The position numbers and the translations under genes are program-made. DNA of 64,000 nt from assembly GCA_958295885.1 (NCBI GenBank), contig OY282380.1, positions 1,922,001 to 1,986,000 of the forward strand, written 5' to 3'. Shown in pieces: positions 8,838 to 18,633 of the stretch; the first letter of the stretch is position 1; every line of letters starts with the position of its first letter. The DNA comes from Arenicellales bacterium. GTDB taxonomy: Bacteria > Pseudomonadota > Gammaproteobacteria > Arenicellales > JAJDZL01. Below the pieces are notes generated by a model. The model saw only the letters and a program-made list of their open reading frames with translations, made no database searches and was not told where the DNA came from.

Positions 8838-9785
8838 TTATTTTCTAGTTGCTGCAGGTCCCAAGAAATGCTCACCGTCGTAATGGATTAAGTGGTTCGG
8901 AGCATCGCTTAACCAGACTTCCGTTTCCCAGGCGATGTGATCGATATGCTTTCTAAATTCAGCAGTGTCGGGAAATGCGCTGACATAGATGGCTTCGCAG
9001 GAGCAGTTTGAGAGCATTTCCTTCAATTCCAATTTTCGTTTATCCGAAACCGGCCCGTGAGAAGTGACAGCTTCAATGAAAAACACCCAATTCATTTCTT
9101 CAGAATAAAGAATTACATCCGGCAGTTTGTCGTGTCGCGTGATGTCTATTCCGATTGCTACAAGACCCGCGTTATCTAGTATTAGGTCTTTTTGTACAGT
9201 ATCTCCTAGATACAAAAGTGCTGAACCGGGAGCAAATCTCGGCGCGAAATTCTCGACTATCGCTTTTTGCAGCTCATTGTGAGAGCCCGGAGACAATTTA
9301 ATCTGTCGGTCATCTGGCAATATTACCGGAACCAATTCAAATGCTCTGTTGGTTTCGTAGGTTTCCTGCAATATTCCTCGGTTGGAAATAAAAGTGGCGA
9401 CCGTCTCAGCCCATTTTTCGGAACCGAATTTTTGGACTGCCTCCAACGCGGCTTCTGAAATTGCGTAGTGTGTATTTGGACTATTTGTAGGAAGTCCGGG
9501 GTTAAAGGGATTCTGATCGGCAATTCTTCCCTGAATGAACTGATGCAGTACATGTCGACGAAAAGTCTCTCGCGTATTCGCCGCGTACTCCGCGCCATAA
9601 TGTTCTTTTATATAGTCCATAATTCCTTTCGTAACTGTGCAGCCAATTCGCCTTGAGTCTGTCCAAGATGTTTCGGGTGTCAGTGCGCAAAGAGCCAGAA
9701 GCGTTAGCCCCGACATACGGTTGCACTGAGCTGGTCGCATACCGAGAGCTCGCAGCACCTCCTGAGCCTGCTCAACATCAGCCAA
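8838..9785 (-). CDS. BsuBI/PstI-family type II restriction endonuclease
   Basis: A 315-residue protein with the BsuBI_PstI architecture: an N-terminal helical domain (residues 1-150, with VLRALGMRPAQCNRMSGLTL) and a C-terminal PD-(D/E)xK nuclease (residues about 160-310). Here DKLPDVILY (P222-D223) and WVFFIEAVTSHGPVSDKR (E238) carry the metal-binding residues. Characterised relatives cut CTGCAG; recognition here is inferred. The likely start is the TTG at 9785, two bases after the methylase stop, with GGGGAG about 9 bases upstream, because the N-terminal family region begins there. It is transcribed after its methylase, as expected for protecting the host first. Confidence 0.9.
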   Translation of the reverse strand: MADVEQAQEVLRALGMRPAQCNRMSGLTLLALCALTPETSWTDSRRIGCTVTKGIMDYIKEHYGAEYAANTRETFRRHVLHQFIQGRIADQNPFNPGLPTNSPNTHYAISEAALEAVQKFGSEKWAETVATFISNRGILQETYETNRAFELVPVILPDDRQIKLSPGSHNELQKAIVENFAPRFAPGSALLYLGDTVQKDLILDNAGLVAIGIDITRHDKLPDVILYSEEMNWVFFIEAVTSHGPVSDKRKLELKEMLSNCSCEAIYVSAFPDTAEFRKHIDHIAWETEVWLSDAPNHLIHYDGEHFLGPAATRK

Positions 9786-9786
9786 C

Positions 9787-11400
9787 TTAGACTCTCCCCA
9801 AGTCGTTATCAGGCATGCTCATCGTCAAAAAATCGTCAATTAATTGATTTTGTTTAGAACATTTCCTGAAATTACGACCAATCGCTGTTATTGTTTGAGC
9901 ATCTGGCAGCGGAATTGACCGAATTTCAGTCGCATTGACCTGTGTATTCCCATTGACTGTCCGAAAATACGTATCAAGAATTCTACTGTTATAGAGCGCT
10001 GCCAAACCATATGCTTCAGCTTGAGATATCTTTCCCCCTGGTCGATGAATGTAGTTGACGTGGTTCTCAATGCCAACAGATGGACAATCAAGTTCGTCTG
10101 AAATATAAGGTGCCGCGGTCAGGCGACGTGGTTGCTCCTTGGAACTGAAGCGACGTAACAGTATATAGTTGTCATTGGGAACCAATAGTTGCGTTGCTGA
10201 GTTGCTGATGAATTGGGGCTTGCCGCCGTCCAGGGGCCATGTGAAGCGCATGGATTTGACGTGATTCATCCAGATAAGCGGCAGGTCGCTCTCTACGCGA
10301 CTGCCTTCTTCCTTAATGAATTTCCTCGCTCGAAAGGGTACGACGGGACCGGTTGAAATCTTCAGCCCCAAGCTTTGTAGATTGCAAGGCCAATTGTCCA
10401 CCAAATCTAGGATGTTTTTCTCTTCTTCAGTGATGGGTAGACGCAAAAATTTCTCTTTAGAATTCGACCTGGTTGCCAAACTGAGAGGAACTTTGATTAC
10501 CGTTCTATTTTTTATGTCATTGATGCCTTTACTCGTAGAAATGATCAGCTGATCGTCTTTTTTGGGCTTAGTGGAACTAGCAATTCGTTTCCCGTGCATG
10601 ATGATGTTTTCCTGAAGAACATTGTCTCGAACGAATGCTTTGCGCCGGGAACCGATTACGTGTACAGACTTCGGTTGAACAAGCTGAAATAAGTATTCCC
10701 GAAATCGACGAAAATATAATCCGGATGAAAAACTCCTAGGTGTAATGAATATGAAATCTCCTTGATCGCGTAACAGCGATGCTCCGACCGCCATAAAGAG
10801 TGAATATATGTTCGGCTGTCCGTGTACCACAGCATGTGCCGCGAGAGCACGTGGATCATTCTTATTTATCTTGAAATAAGGTGGATTTGCAATGACCGCA
10901 TCATAGAAATCCGGCATTTTCTCTGGTCGAAACAATCCCTTGGAAATCTGTAATGCCTTTGCTTGGTCGAGGATGAAGTCCCGATTCAAAATGTTGAATG
11001 AAACCTTTACATCATAATTCAGTTTAGACCAGTTTTTAAGATAAGTTAGTGTGGCATAAAGAAGTTCTGCCAAGCTCTCATCAATTTCGTAAGCGTCTAA
11101 TTCCACTTCTTTGCATTCAGGACAACTCTTGGCCAAGTGCTCTATTGCTGCGCAACACAACACCCCGCTACCCGCACCGGGATCAAGAATGCGCACACTT
11201 GAGTTGGATCTTTCTAGGAATCCTGCCATGAAATCTGCTATGACAACCGGGGAAAAATATATCCCGAGATCCTTGCGGCGTTTTTTGGATATTTGGTTTG
11301 TGTGCCATGCGCCAACTCGGTCGGCAAACAGCGTGGGACGTTCTTCCGATGCTGGAACCGGTTGCAATAGTGATTTGGTTGATGCAGCTCCCTGATGCAT
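9787..11400 (-). CDS. Adenine-specific DNA methyltransferase of BsuBI/PstI-type R-M system
   Basis: A 537-residue N6-adenine methylase. Residues 41-60 (RRKDLGIYFSP) lead into SAM-binding motif I, ILDPGAGSG (71-79). Catalytic motif IV is NPPY at 172-175 inside AVIANPPYFKINK, as in gamma-class Eco57I-like enzymes that methylate adenine. The C-terminal half (target recognition) contains RLTAAPYISDELDCPSVGIE and HVNYIHRPGG. It partners the nuclease encoded 1 bp downstream. The ATG at 11400 follows a 650-bp region holding an IS1595 relic, so its own promoter must lie there. CTGCAG occurs in the window (for example near 2131), so sites are not obviously avoided, consistent with methyl protection if that is the target. 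Confidence 0.9.
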   Translation of the reverse strand: MHQGAASTKSLLQPVPASEERPTLFADRVGAWHTNQISKKRRKDLGIYFSPVVIADFMAGFLERSNSSVRILDPGAGSGVLCCAAIEHLAKSCPECKEVELDAYEIDESLAELLYATLTYLKNWSKLNYDVKVSFNILNRDFILDQAKALQISKGLFRPEKMPDFYDAVIANPPYFKINKNDPRALAAHAVVHGQPNIYSLFMAVGASLLRDQGDFIFITPRSFSSGLYFRRFREYLFQLVQPKSVHVIGSRRKAFVRDNVLQENIIMHGKRIASSTKPKKDDQLIISTSKGINDIKNRTVIKVPLSLATRSNSKEKFLRLPITEEEKNILDLVDNWPCNLQSLGLKISTGPVVPFRARKFIKEEGSRVESDLPLIWMNHVKSMRFTWPLDGGKPQFISNSATQLLVPNDNYILLRRFSSKEQPRRLTAAPYISDELDCPSVGIENHVNYIHRPGGKISQAEAYGLAALYNSRILDTYFRTVNGNTQVNATEIRSIPLPDAQTITAIGRNFRKCSKQNQLIDDFLTMSMPDNDLGRV

Positions 11401-11426
11401 TTCTTATCTTTGCCTGTGTTTTTGTT

Positions 11427-11922
11427 TCAGCCTAATTTGTTCACTAAGAAATCGGTATGTGGTTGGCGCTTGCTTTTCCCTGAATATTTGCGCCCGATAT
11501 TAGCACTCTCAACTTCGAACAAACTGTACAGTCGATAAACTTCATCGCAAACGCCCACAGCAATTCGAAATTTACGTAGCAGATGGTGTGCGTTACGCCA
11601 AGCGACATGACACCAATCATGTGTGCCATTTGAGTGGTCGAATTGCAAACTTTGTCCGAATTCATTAGATAAGTGCTTGCAAACCATTTGAGCAGGAGCA
11701 GATTGATCTGTTCAAAGTTCGAACCGGCGGTGACTGGAGATCAATGGCAATACCTGGCAGATTGACTTAGCAAAAAATAGGATAAAGCACTGGCTTGGTG
11801 GAACCCGCTTCCCGAGCACACAAAGCCCTTCGGCCAGCGATGCCGTTTGAGTTCTTCCAAGCTGGCTTGCTGGATTGAATTAGTTGTGCACCAGTTGACC
11901 AACTTGGTGAATTTCTGTTCCA
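11427..11922 (-). pseudogene. IS1595-family transposase, N-terminal remnant
   Basis: On the minus strand from 11922: MEQKFTKLVNWCTTN, LKRHRWPKGFVCSGSGFHQA (the zinc-ribbon start, normally RWPDGFxCPxCG), then QSPVTAGSNFEQINLLLLKW (normally SVTAGTIFHKTRTPLxKW) and YLMNSDK. A further frame gives LFEVESANIGRKYSGKSKRQ, the first catalytic motif (VEVDxAYIGGK). At least two frameshifts and the loss of the second zinc-ribbon cysteine pair show decay. The C-terminal half is absent here. A C-terminal half of the same family lies at 49.7-50.2 kb. Confidence 0.72.
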
Positions 11923-12049
11923 TGATCTTGGTTTACAAATCATAATATAAATTATTGATTTTAATATCAAAAGTTAACTCTGATTATACCACATTGTGTA
12001 ACAGAAACAGAGATGTATTCCCCTTCAATACGGACTGAAAAATCAATCA

Positions 12050-12796
12050 TCAACCATCTCTTTTTTCAATCTGTCTTAATTTTTCTGAAGGCAGGCTTGA
12101 ATATTTTTCTTTAAGTTTTCTGGGTTTCGTCAGCATTTCATCTGCAATATCATTGACCAAGTGAAAAAGATATTCAACAGTTTCTGCTTCATCACCAAAA
12201 TCGATTTGACCAGGATGAACGGATTCGTTGCCGATGACTCTGCAGTAGTCTGCCGCCTGTTGCACCCTTTCCGAAACTCCTCGCCGTACCAGCTCTTTGA
12301 TGCATTTATTCAAAGTTCCGCTTAATCCCAATTCTCTACATAAATTTTCGACGCATAGTCGAAGAAGTGCGGCGGAGGCTCTTGCTGAATCCGGAAATAT
12401 GAGTTGGGCTTCCTCATATAGTCCTTTAATTTCCGAACTCAAGTCTTCATTCGGTGGCGCGACAGTAGACTTCCTCGGAAAAACCAAATCGTTGCCGACC
12501 CATATCGTGAATTCATTACAAGACTTGCAGATTGCAATGCTAAGACTTTGTGGTACTTTAGAAACATGAATACTTTGCATTCGTTCAAGCAGATGCCTAA
12601 TGAAATTTTCAACTATTCCCTGATCATAAGATCCTATGTTTTTTCTGTAATCTAAAAACTCTTGGGTCGTCATCAGACCAAATCGATCTTTGACACTTCT
12701 TGAGTCAACCCATGACTGCTGTGCAAACACTCTGCAATGTGGACAGGTGAATTCTCCTGAATATCGTTTGGGTTTCTTGTCGGAGGAATTATTCAC
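12050..12796 (-). CDS. DUF4145 domain protein with N-terminal zinc ribbon
   Basis: A 248-residue protein. Cys pairs CPHC (C18, C21) and CKSC (C90, C93) suggest a zinc ribbon. The segment from about 125 to 225 (LYEEAQLIFPDSARASAALL, RLCVENLCRELG, then NESVHPGQIDF) is the DUF4145 helical domain, which I know from proteins often found near or fused to restriction enzymes; its biochemical role is unknown. It is transcribed in the same direction as the R-M genes, 650 bp upstream of the methylase and separated by the IS1595 relic. A functional link is inference from neighbourhood. No signal peptide or membrane segment. Confidence 0.8.
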   Translation of the reverse strand: MNNSSDKKPKRYSGEFTCPHCRVFAQQSWVDSRSVKDRFGLMTTQEFLDYRKNIGSYDQGIVENFIRHLLERMQSIHVSKVPQSLSIAICKSCNEFTIWVGNDLVFPRKSTVAPPNEDLSSEIKGLYEEAQLIFPDSARASAALLRLCVENLCRELGLSGTLNKCIKELVRRGVSERVQQAADYCRVIGNESVHPGQIDFGDEAETVEYLFHLVNDIADEMLTKPRKLKEKYSSLPSEKLRQIEKRDG

Positions 12797-13135
12797 TAAT
12801 GTCCGTATGGCTGGTATAGATAATTTCAGGTTTATTCACTGATTCCAAGAGTTTTTTCGACACGAACGGTGCAACCGTAGTTGGCATGGCGTTTAACCCT
12901 AAATCAGAGACGAAGCTCTTTCATAAAAGCACAAAGCCAATAGTTGAATTGTAGATTTGTAGAAATTTTAATCTCATTCGGTAAACGAATCACTACATGA
13001 AAAACCGCAACTTGGTTCTCATTGATACGCAATCATATCATTCGCTCGGGTACGAGTCAAAAGATGTAGCATCTAAATTCCAAGTGAGTTTCAATGAAGT
13101 CATCTACTTACCTAAATTAACCGACAACGTCAGGA
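12797..13135. other. Intergenic region between DUF4145 gene and the phosphofructokinase operon
   Basis: AT-rich. It holds one small plus-strand frame, 12997-13155 (52 codons, MKNRNLVLIDTQSYH...), with no recognised similarity and no clear ribosome site. It overlaps the 3' end of the 51-codon minus-strand frame. I do not support it as a gene. Promoter of the DUF4145 gene presumably lies at 12797-12900. Confidence 0.4.
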
Positions 13136-13291
13136 TCAATTGCCGGGCGTACTGAGTTTCACACCCGGCAGAATGCCATGCTCCCGCTGGATGTCTGCAA
13201 GAATCATCCGCATCGAATTGCGGTTGTAATAGCCGCCAAAACTGACCTGGATGTCCAACAGCTGGCGCGCTTTGTCAACGGTCATGATCAT
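13136..13291 (-). CDS. Small conserved-looking protein downstream of PPi-phosphofructokinase
   Basis: A 51-codon frame starting ATGATCATGACC, 5 bp after the phosphofructokinase stop. The product includes VDKARQLLDIQVSFGGYYNR and NSMRMILADIQREHG, a compact helical composition that looks like real coding (balanced codon use, no low-complexity). I recall similar short C-terminal segments in hypothetical proteins of gammaproteobacteria but cannot name a family. The close spacing suggests translational coupling with the upstream gene. It may be a complete microprotein or the truncated start of a longer gene lost by deletion at about 13136. Confidence 0.5.
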   Translation of the reverse strand: MIMTVDKARQLLDIQVSFGGYYNRNSMRMILADIQREHGILPGVKLSTPGN

Positions 13292-13296
13292 ATCGT

Positions 13297-14568
13297 TCAG
13301 TCTCCATCTCTCCAGTTTGCAGGCAGCTGTTTCTGAACCAGCTGGTTTTTCAGTCTGACATACTGCGGCAGGCCATCTTTGTAGGGTGGATAGTCTTCAC
13401 CGTGAATCAATGGCTGAAGATACCGGCGGGCTTGATCGGTAATGCCGAATCCATCTTCCGAGATAAAGTCTCGCGGCAGCATTTTTTCCTGATTGGCGAC
13501 CTTGTGCAGCTCCGCAGCAGCGATGTCCCATTCATACGGTTCATCTGACAGTCGTCGAATTGCGGGCATAAAACCGGACCGTCCGCTGACCGCATACTCA
13601 ACGCCCGCTTGACCGACGGCGTAGGCCTGTTCCGCATCTGTCTTAGAAGCGATGTGGCGGGCTGATCTCTGCAGATAGTCTGCGATCGCGTAGTGATACT
13701 TGAGTCCAAGATCCTCTTTGACCATATTTGCCACAACGGAAGCGACGCCCCCAAGCTGCGCATGTCCAAAAGCGTCCCGCGTGCCTTGATCCGATAAAAA
13801 TACGCCATTCTCATCTCGCACTCCTTCCGATACCACAATGGACACATAACCATTTGCCCGTTCCATGTCACTGACTCTCTGAATGAACCGGCCGCGCTCA
13901 AACGGAATTTCTGGAAACAGTATGATCAGTGGAATGCTGTTCGTAGAATCGGCTGCAAGACCGCCCGCAGCAGCGATCCATCCTGCATGACGTCCCATTA
14001 CTTCAATAATGAATACTTTTGTGGAGGTCCGCGCCATTGAGGCAACGTCAAAACTGGCTTCACGAGTTGAAGTCGCGATGTATTTGGCAACAGAACCAAA
14101 GCCCGGACAGCAGTCCGTAATTGCAAGGTCATTGTCGACGGTTTTCGGAATGTGATTCACCGTGACGTTTCCCATGCGGACCTTGAGCTGCTGGGCGAGC
14201 TTTAAGCACGTATCCGCAGAATCCCCGCCTCCGTTGTACAGAACGTGGCGAATGTCGTATCGCTCGCAGACATCGACAACGCGCTTGAACTCAGTTTTCT
14301 GAATGTCCGGATCCTGCAGTTTATATCGACAGGTCCCAAATGCTCCAGAGGGAGTATGACGAATCGCCCGAATGGCTTCTGGAGATTCCAAGCTCGTATC
14401 GATGAGTTCTTCGTTGAGAACGCCGAGGATTCCATCTTTCCCGGCATACACTTTGTGAATGGTCTCGGGATATCTGCGCGCGGTCTCAATGACCGCTGCC
14501 GCTGTAATGTTGATGACGGAGGTAACTCCGCCGGACTGAGCGTATAGAAGATTTCCAGGTGTTGTCAT
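13297..14568 (-). CDS. Pyrophosphate-dependent 6-phosphofructokinase
   Basis: Phosphorylates fructose 6-phosphate, by motif reading using pyrophosphate instead of ATP, reversibly. The 423-residue length suits the long PPi-type group. At residues 141-147, PKTVDND carries the lysine after proline that marks PPi enzymes (ATP enzymes have PGTIDND). At 113-117 the phosphate-binding motif reads GGGDS, with Asp at the position where ATP enzymes have Gly (GGDGS). Unusually the preceding position is Gly rather than the usual Asp. EVMGRHAGWIAAAGGLA and the substrate-loop SEGVRDENG are present. The last gene before it on this strand is a hypothetical at 14593. PPi-PFKs are common in methylotrophs and some sulphur-oxidising symbionts. 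Confidence 0.9.
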   Translation of the reverse strand: MTTPGNLLYAQSGGVTSVINITAAAVIETARRYPETIHKVYAGKDGILGVLNEELIDTSLESPEAIRAIRHTPSGAFGTCRYKLQDPDIQKTEFKRVVDVCERYDIRHVLYNGGGDSADTCLKLAQQLKVRMGNVTVNHIPKTVDNDLAITDCCPGFGSVAKYIATSTREASFDVASMARTSTKVFIIEVMGRHAGWIAAAGGLAADSTNSIPLIILFPEIPFERGRFIQRVSDMERANGYVSIVVSEGVRDENGVFLSDQGTRDAFGHAQLGGVASVVANMVKEDLGLKYHYAIADYLQRSARHIASKTDAEQAYAVGQAGVEYAVSGRSGFMPAIRRLSDEPYEWDIAAAELHKVANQEKMLPRDFISEDGFGITDQARRYLQPLIHGEDYPPYKDGLPQYVRLKNQLVQKQLPANWRDGD

Positions 14569-14592
14569 TTGAATTGATTTCTTAAGAAAATA

Positions 14593-14955
14593 TTAACCAA
14601 GGTCAGCTCCCGTCGAGCCTGAATAGACACCATGTGTTTCACGAGCATGATCGGCTTCGTCTCTCAATAGAGAAGACGCGCAGTTGATCACGTCCGAATA
14701 CTCATTGTGCTTCTCTGGAAACTGTTCATGGGGATTATAGAAATACCGACCATGAAATCGACTTTGATCCATTTTGATTACGATGAAGTTGCAGCCCAAG
14801 GCGTTCCAGAAAATTGCCGGTCGCTCAACGATGTCACGATCGCTGAGATCGGGCTGAACTTCACAGTCCGCCAAATGGATTTCAATTTCCTCCTTGTAGC
14901 GGCGATACAGAGCATCTTGAACTGCCTCTAATTCTGAATCGGTGAAGTCTGTCAT
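14593..14955 (-). CDS. Hypothetical protein (120 aa)
   Basis: No family recognised. The product is soluble and acidic, with an N-terminal helix-like stretch (DSELEAVQDALYRRYKEEIE), a centre containing RPAIFWNALGCNFIVIKMD, and a C-terminal charged tail. It has one internal Cys pair too far apart for a zinc site. It ends 24 bp before the phosphofructokinase start and faces away from adk, with which it shares a 121-bp divergent promoter region. It is probably co-transcribed with the phosphofructokinase. Coding status is supported by position, length and absence of a competing frame on the other strand. Confidence 0.6.
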   Translation of the reverse strand: MTDFTDSELEAVQDALYRRYKEEIEIHLADCEVQPDLSDRDIVERPAIFWNALGCNFIVIKMDQSRFHGRYFYNPHEQFPEKHNEYSDVINCASSLLRDEADHARETHGVYSGSTGADLG

Positions 14956-15076
14956 AATTTTGAATTATAAAGCGGTGTTTGCAGCGATCAATTTTCGATG
15001 TGCCGTGAAAATTCCGATTACAATGATTCCTATATTGGTGCGTCTGCGCCTAGTTTTCAACAATTGATGGAGAGAA

Positions 15077-16818
<1,742 letters not shown>

Positions 16819-16848
16819 ATCACATTTCGCGGAATTAGGTGAACAGAG

Positions 16849-17217
16849 TTGAAAGGTTTAAAGCCAACCGAAATCAAGCTGCATAAGCAGTCTCGAATAT
16901 TGGAAATCACGTTCAATAACGGGAAAGCCTTCCACTTGAGCTGCGAATACCTCCGTGTGTACTCGCCGTCGGCTGAAGTACAGGGGCACGGCCCTGGACA
17001 GGAAGTTCTTCAGTACGGAAAAGAGCGGGTTAACATTTGGGCGATAGAGCCCGTCGGTCATTATGCAGTGATTTTTAAATTTGATGATGGGCATGACACC
17101 GGGATTTATTCGTGGGATTTGCTCTATGAGCTCGGCGTCAACCAAAGTCGGTACTGGCAGGCTTACCTGAAGCGGTTGGAACAGGCCGGTTATCAGCGTA
17201 AAGATCAGTCGCATTGA
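16849..17217 (+). CDS. DUF971 (GBBH-like N-terminal domain) protein
   Basis: A 122-residue stand-alone DUF971 protein: PTEIKLHKQSRILEITFNNG, then FHLSCEYLRVYSPSAEVQGH and FDDGHDTGIYSWDLLYELG. The same fold is the N-terminal zinc-binding domain of gamma-butyrobetaine hydroxylase. Stand-alone copies are often found beside ubiE and Fe-S or ubiquinone genes, as here (7 bp before ubiE). Exact function is unknown; a role in Fe-S or cofactor metabolism is inference. The frame opens with TTG at 16849; no in-phase ATG occurs before the conserved region, so a TTG start is accepted. Confidence 0.85.
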   Translation: MKGLKPTEIKLHKQSRILEITFNNGKAFHLSCEYLRVYSPSAEVQGHGPGQEVLQYGKERVNIWAIEPVGHYAVIFKFDDGHDTGIYSWDLLYELGVNQSRYWQAYLKRLEQAGYQRKDQSH

Positions 17218-17224
17218 CCCCATC

Positions 17225-17986
17225 ATGACAGTCAGAGAAACGCGCGAAGATTCTACACACTTCGGGTTCAGCACCGTAAGTGAATCCGAGAAAAATAGTC
17301 TTGTGTCGGAAGTGTTCAGTTCGGTTTCGAATCGGTATGATCTGATGAACGACCTGATGTCCTTCGGCATCCATCGAATATGGAAGCGTCTGGCCATTGC
17401 CTATGGAGGAATTCGGCACGGCAGTCAGGTTCTGGACGTAGCAGGTGGTACGGGTGACATGAGCCTCGCCATCGCGAAAAAGTTAGGGGACCAGGGCAGG
17501 ATCGTATTGACGGACATTAATGATTCGATGCTGCGCTTGGGTCAGGACAGACTGATTGATCATGGCTTCTTGGACAAACTGCTTTGTGTGCAGTGTGACG
17601 CCGAAAATCTGGTTTTTGAAGAAGACAGTTTCGATTGTGTGATGATCTCCTTTGGTTTGCGAAACGTTACGCGGATGGACCGGGCCTTGGCCTCCATGTT
17701 TCGCGTAACGCGTGTTGGAGGCCGATTGGTCATACTCGAATTTTCGAAACCTGTCATTCCACTTCTTGAAAAAATTTACGATCGGTACTCTTTTGAAGTG
17801 ATTCCCCGCCTGGGTGAGATGGTGGCGGGAGATCGACAGAGCTATCAGTATCTGGTCGAATCGATTCGTAAACATCCAGATCAGGAAAAACTCGCAGACA
17901 TGATGGCTGACGCGGGGTTTGAACGGATTCAGTATCACAATTTAACTGGAGGCATCGTTGCGCTTCATATCGGCTGGAAGCTGTAG
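17225..17986 (+). CDS. ubiE: Ubiquinone/menaquinone biosynthesis C-methyltransferase
   Basis: SAM-dependent C-methylation of the benzoquinol or naphthoquinol ring. Motif I is VLDVAGGTGDMS (69-80). The family signature FGLRNVTRMDRALASMFRV and the C-terminal IVALHIGWKL are intact. The N-terminal FSSVSNRYDLMNDLMSFGIH is typical of UbiE. At 253 residues it is full length. It is followed within 14 bp by ubiJ and then ubiB, the order found in many gammaproteobacteria, where the products work together in the Ubi metabolon at the inner membrane. Confidence 0.97.
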   Translation: MTVRETREDSTHFGFSTVSESEKNSLVSEVFSSVSNRYDLMNDLMSFGIHRIWKRLAIAYGGIRHGSQVLDVAGGTGDMSLAIAKKLGDQGRIVLTDINDSMLRLGQDRLIDHGFLDKLLCVQCDAENLVFEEDSFDCVMISFGLRNVTRMDRALASMFRVTRVGGRLVILEFSKPVIPLLEKIYDRYSFEVIPRLGEMVAGDRQSYQYLVESIRKHPDQEKLADMMADAGFERIQYHNLTGGIVALHIGWKL

Positions 17987-17999
17987 CAGCGGGTTCTGA

Positions 18000-18620
18000 A
18001 TGTCAAATCCATATGTGAATTATGTAAAGGTTCACTTTTCAGATGCGCTGACAGGTGCGATCAATGCGGCCGCTGAAACAAGCCCTGAACTGAGACTTTG
18101 CATCGCTGAGCTTGAAGGGCGGCGAGTAGGAGTCGAAGTCACTGATTTTCACCTTTCCATTACGCTGAGTGTCGTAGACAGCTTGGTTTTGGTGAACGAT
18201 GGACCGCATCAGAAAGAGCCTGACCTCCTTTTTCGAGGAACCGCCGCGAATCTGCTCAAGGTAATCGCTTCAGGAGACTGGGATCCGAAAGTACTTGAAA
18301 ATATCGAGATTGTCGGCGATGTTCAATTGGCACAAAAACTGTACAGGCTCCTTAAGAAGATCAATTTTGACTGGGAAGAAGAAGTTGCCAAGCGGCTCGG
18401 TGACGTTCCAGCGCGACAGGTTGGAAATTTCGTTCGTTGGTGCAGGCGAACGATTCTTGCGGACGATTCGCCATTCAGGCAGCAGGTGCGAACTAAACTT
18501 GTGGACGAGAACTACATTCTTCCCGAGCAGTCGCGGGTTGAACGTTTTCTTGATGAGGTTGATCATATCCAGGAGGATCTCGACCGATTGGAAAAACGCT
18601 TGGACCGACTGTCCAAATGA
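18000..18620 (+). CDS. ubiJ: Ubiquinone biosynthesis accessory factor UbiJ (SCP2 domain)
   Basis: A 206-residue protein with an N-terminal SCP2 lipid-binding fold (LEGRRVGVEVTDFHLSITLS, DLLFRGTAANLLKVIASGDW) and a C-terminal coiled-coil (EVDHIQEDLDRLEKRLDRLS). UbiJ binds the hydrophobic ubiquinone precursors and is required for aerobic and anaerobic Q8 synthesis in E. coli. It is flanked by ubiE (14 bp) and ubiB (13 bp) and so is part of one transcript. Sequence identity in the family is low, so the call leans on context as well as the lipid-domain pattern. Confidence 0.92.
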   Translation: MSNPYVNYVKVHFSDALTGAINAAAETSPELRLCIAELEGRRVGVEVTDFHLSITLSVVDSLVLVNDGPHQKEPDLLFRGTAANLLKVIASGDWDPKVLENIEIVGDVQLAQKLYRLLKKINFDWEEEVAKRLGDVPARQVGNFVRWCRRTILADDSPFRQQVRTKLVDENYILPEQSRVERFLDEVDHIQEDLDRLEKRLDRLSK

Positions 18621-18633
18621 CGATTGAGCTGAA

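Noticed and set aside
12997..13155. 52-codon plus-strand frame
   Set aside because: No ribosome site, no similarity seen, and it overlaps the better-supported minus-strand small frame.
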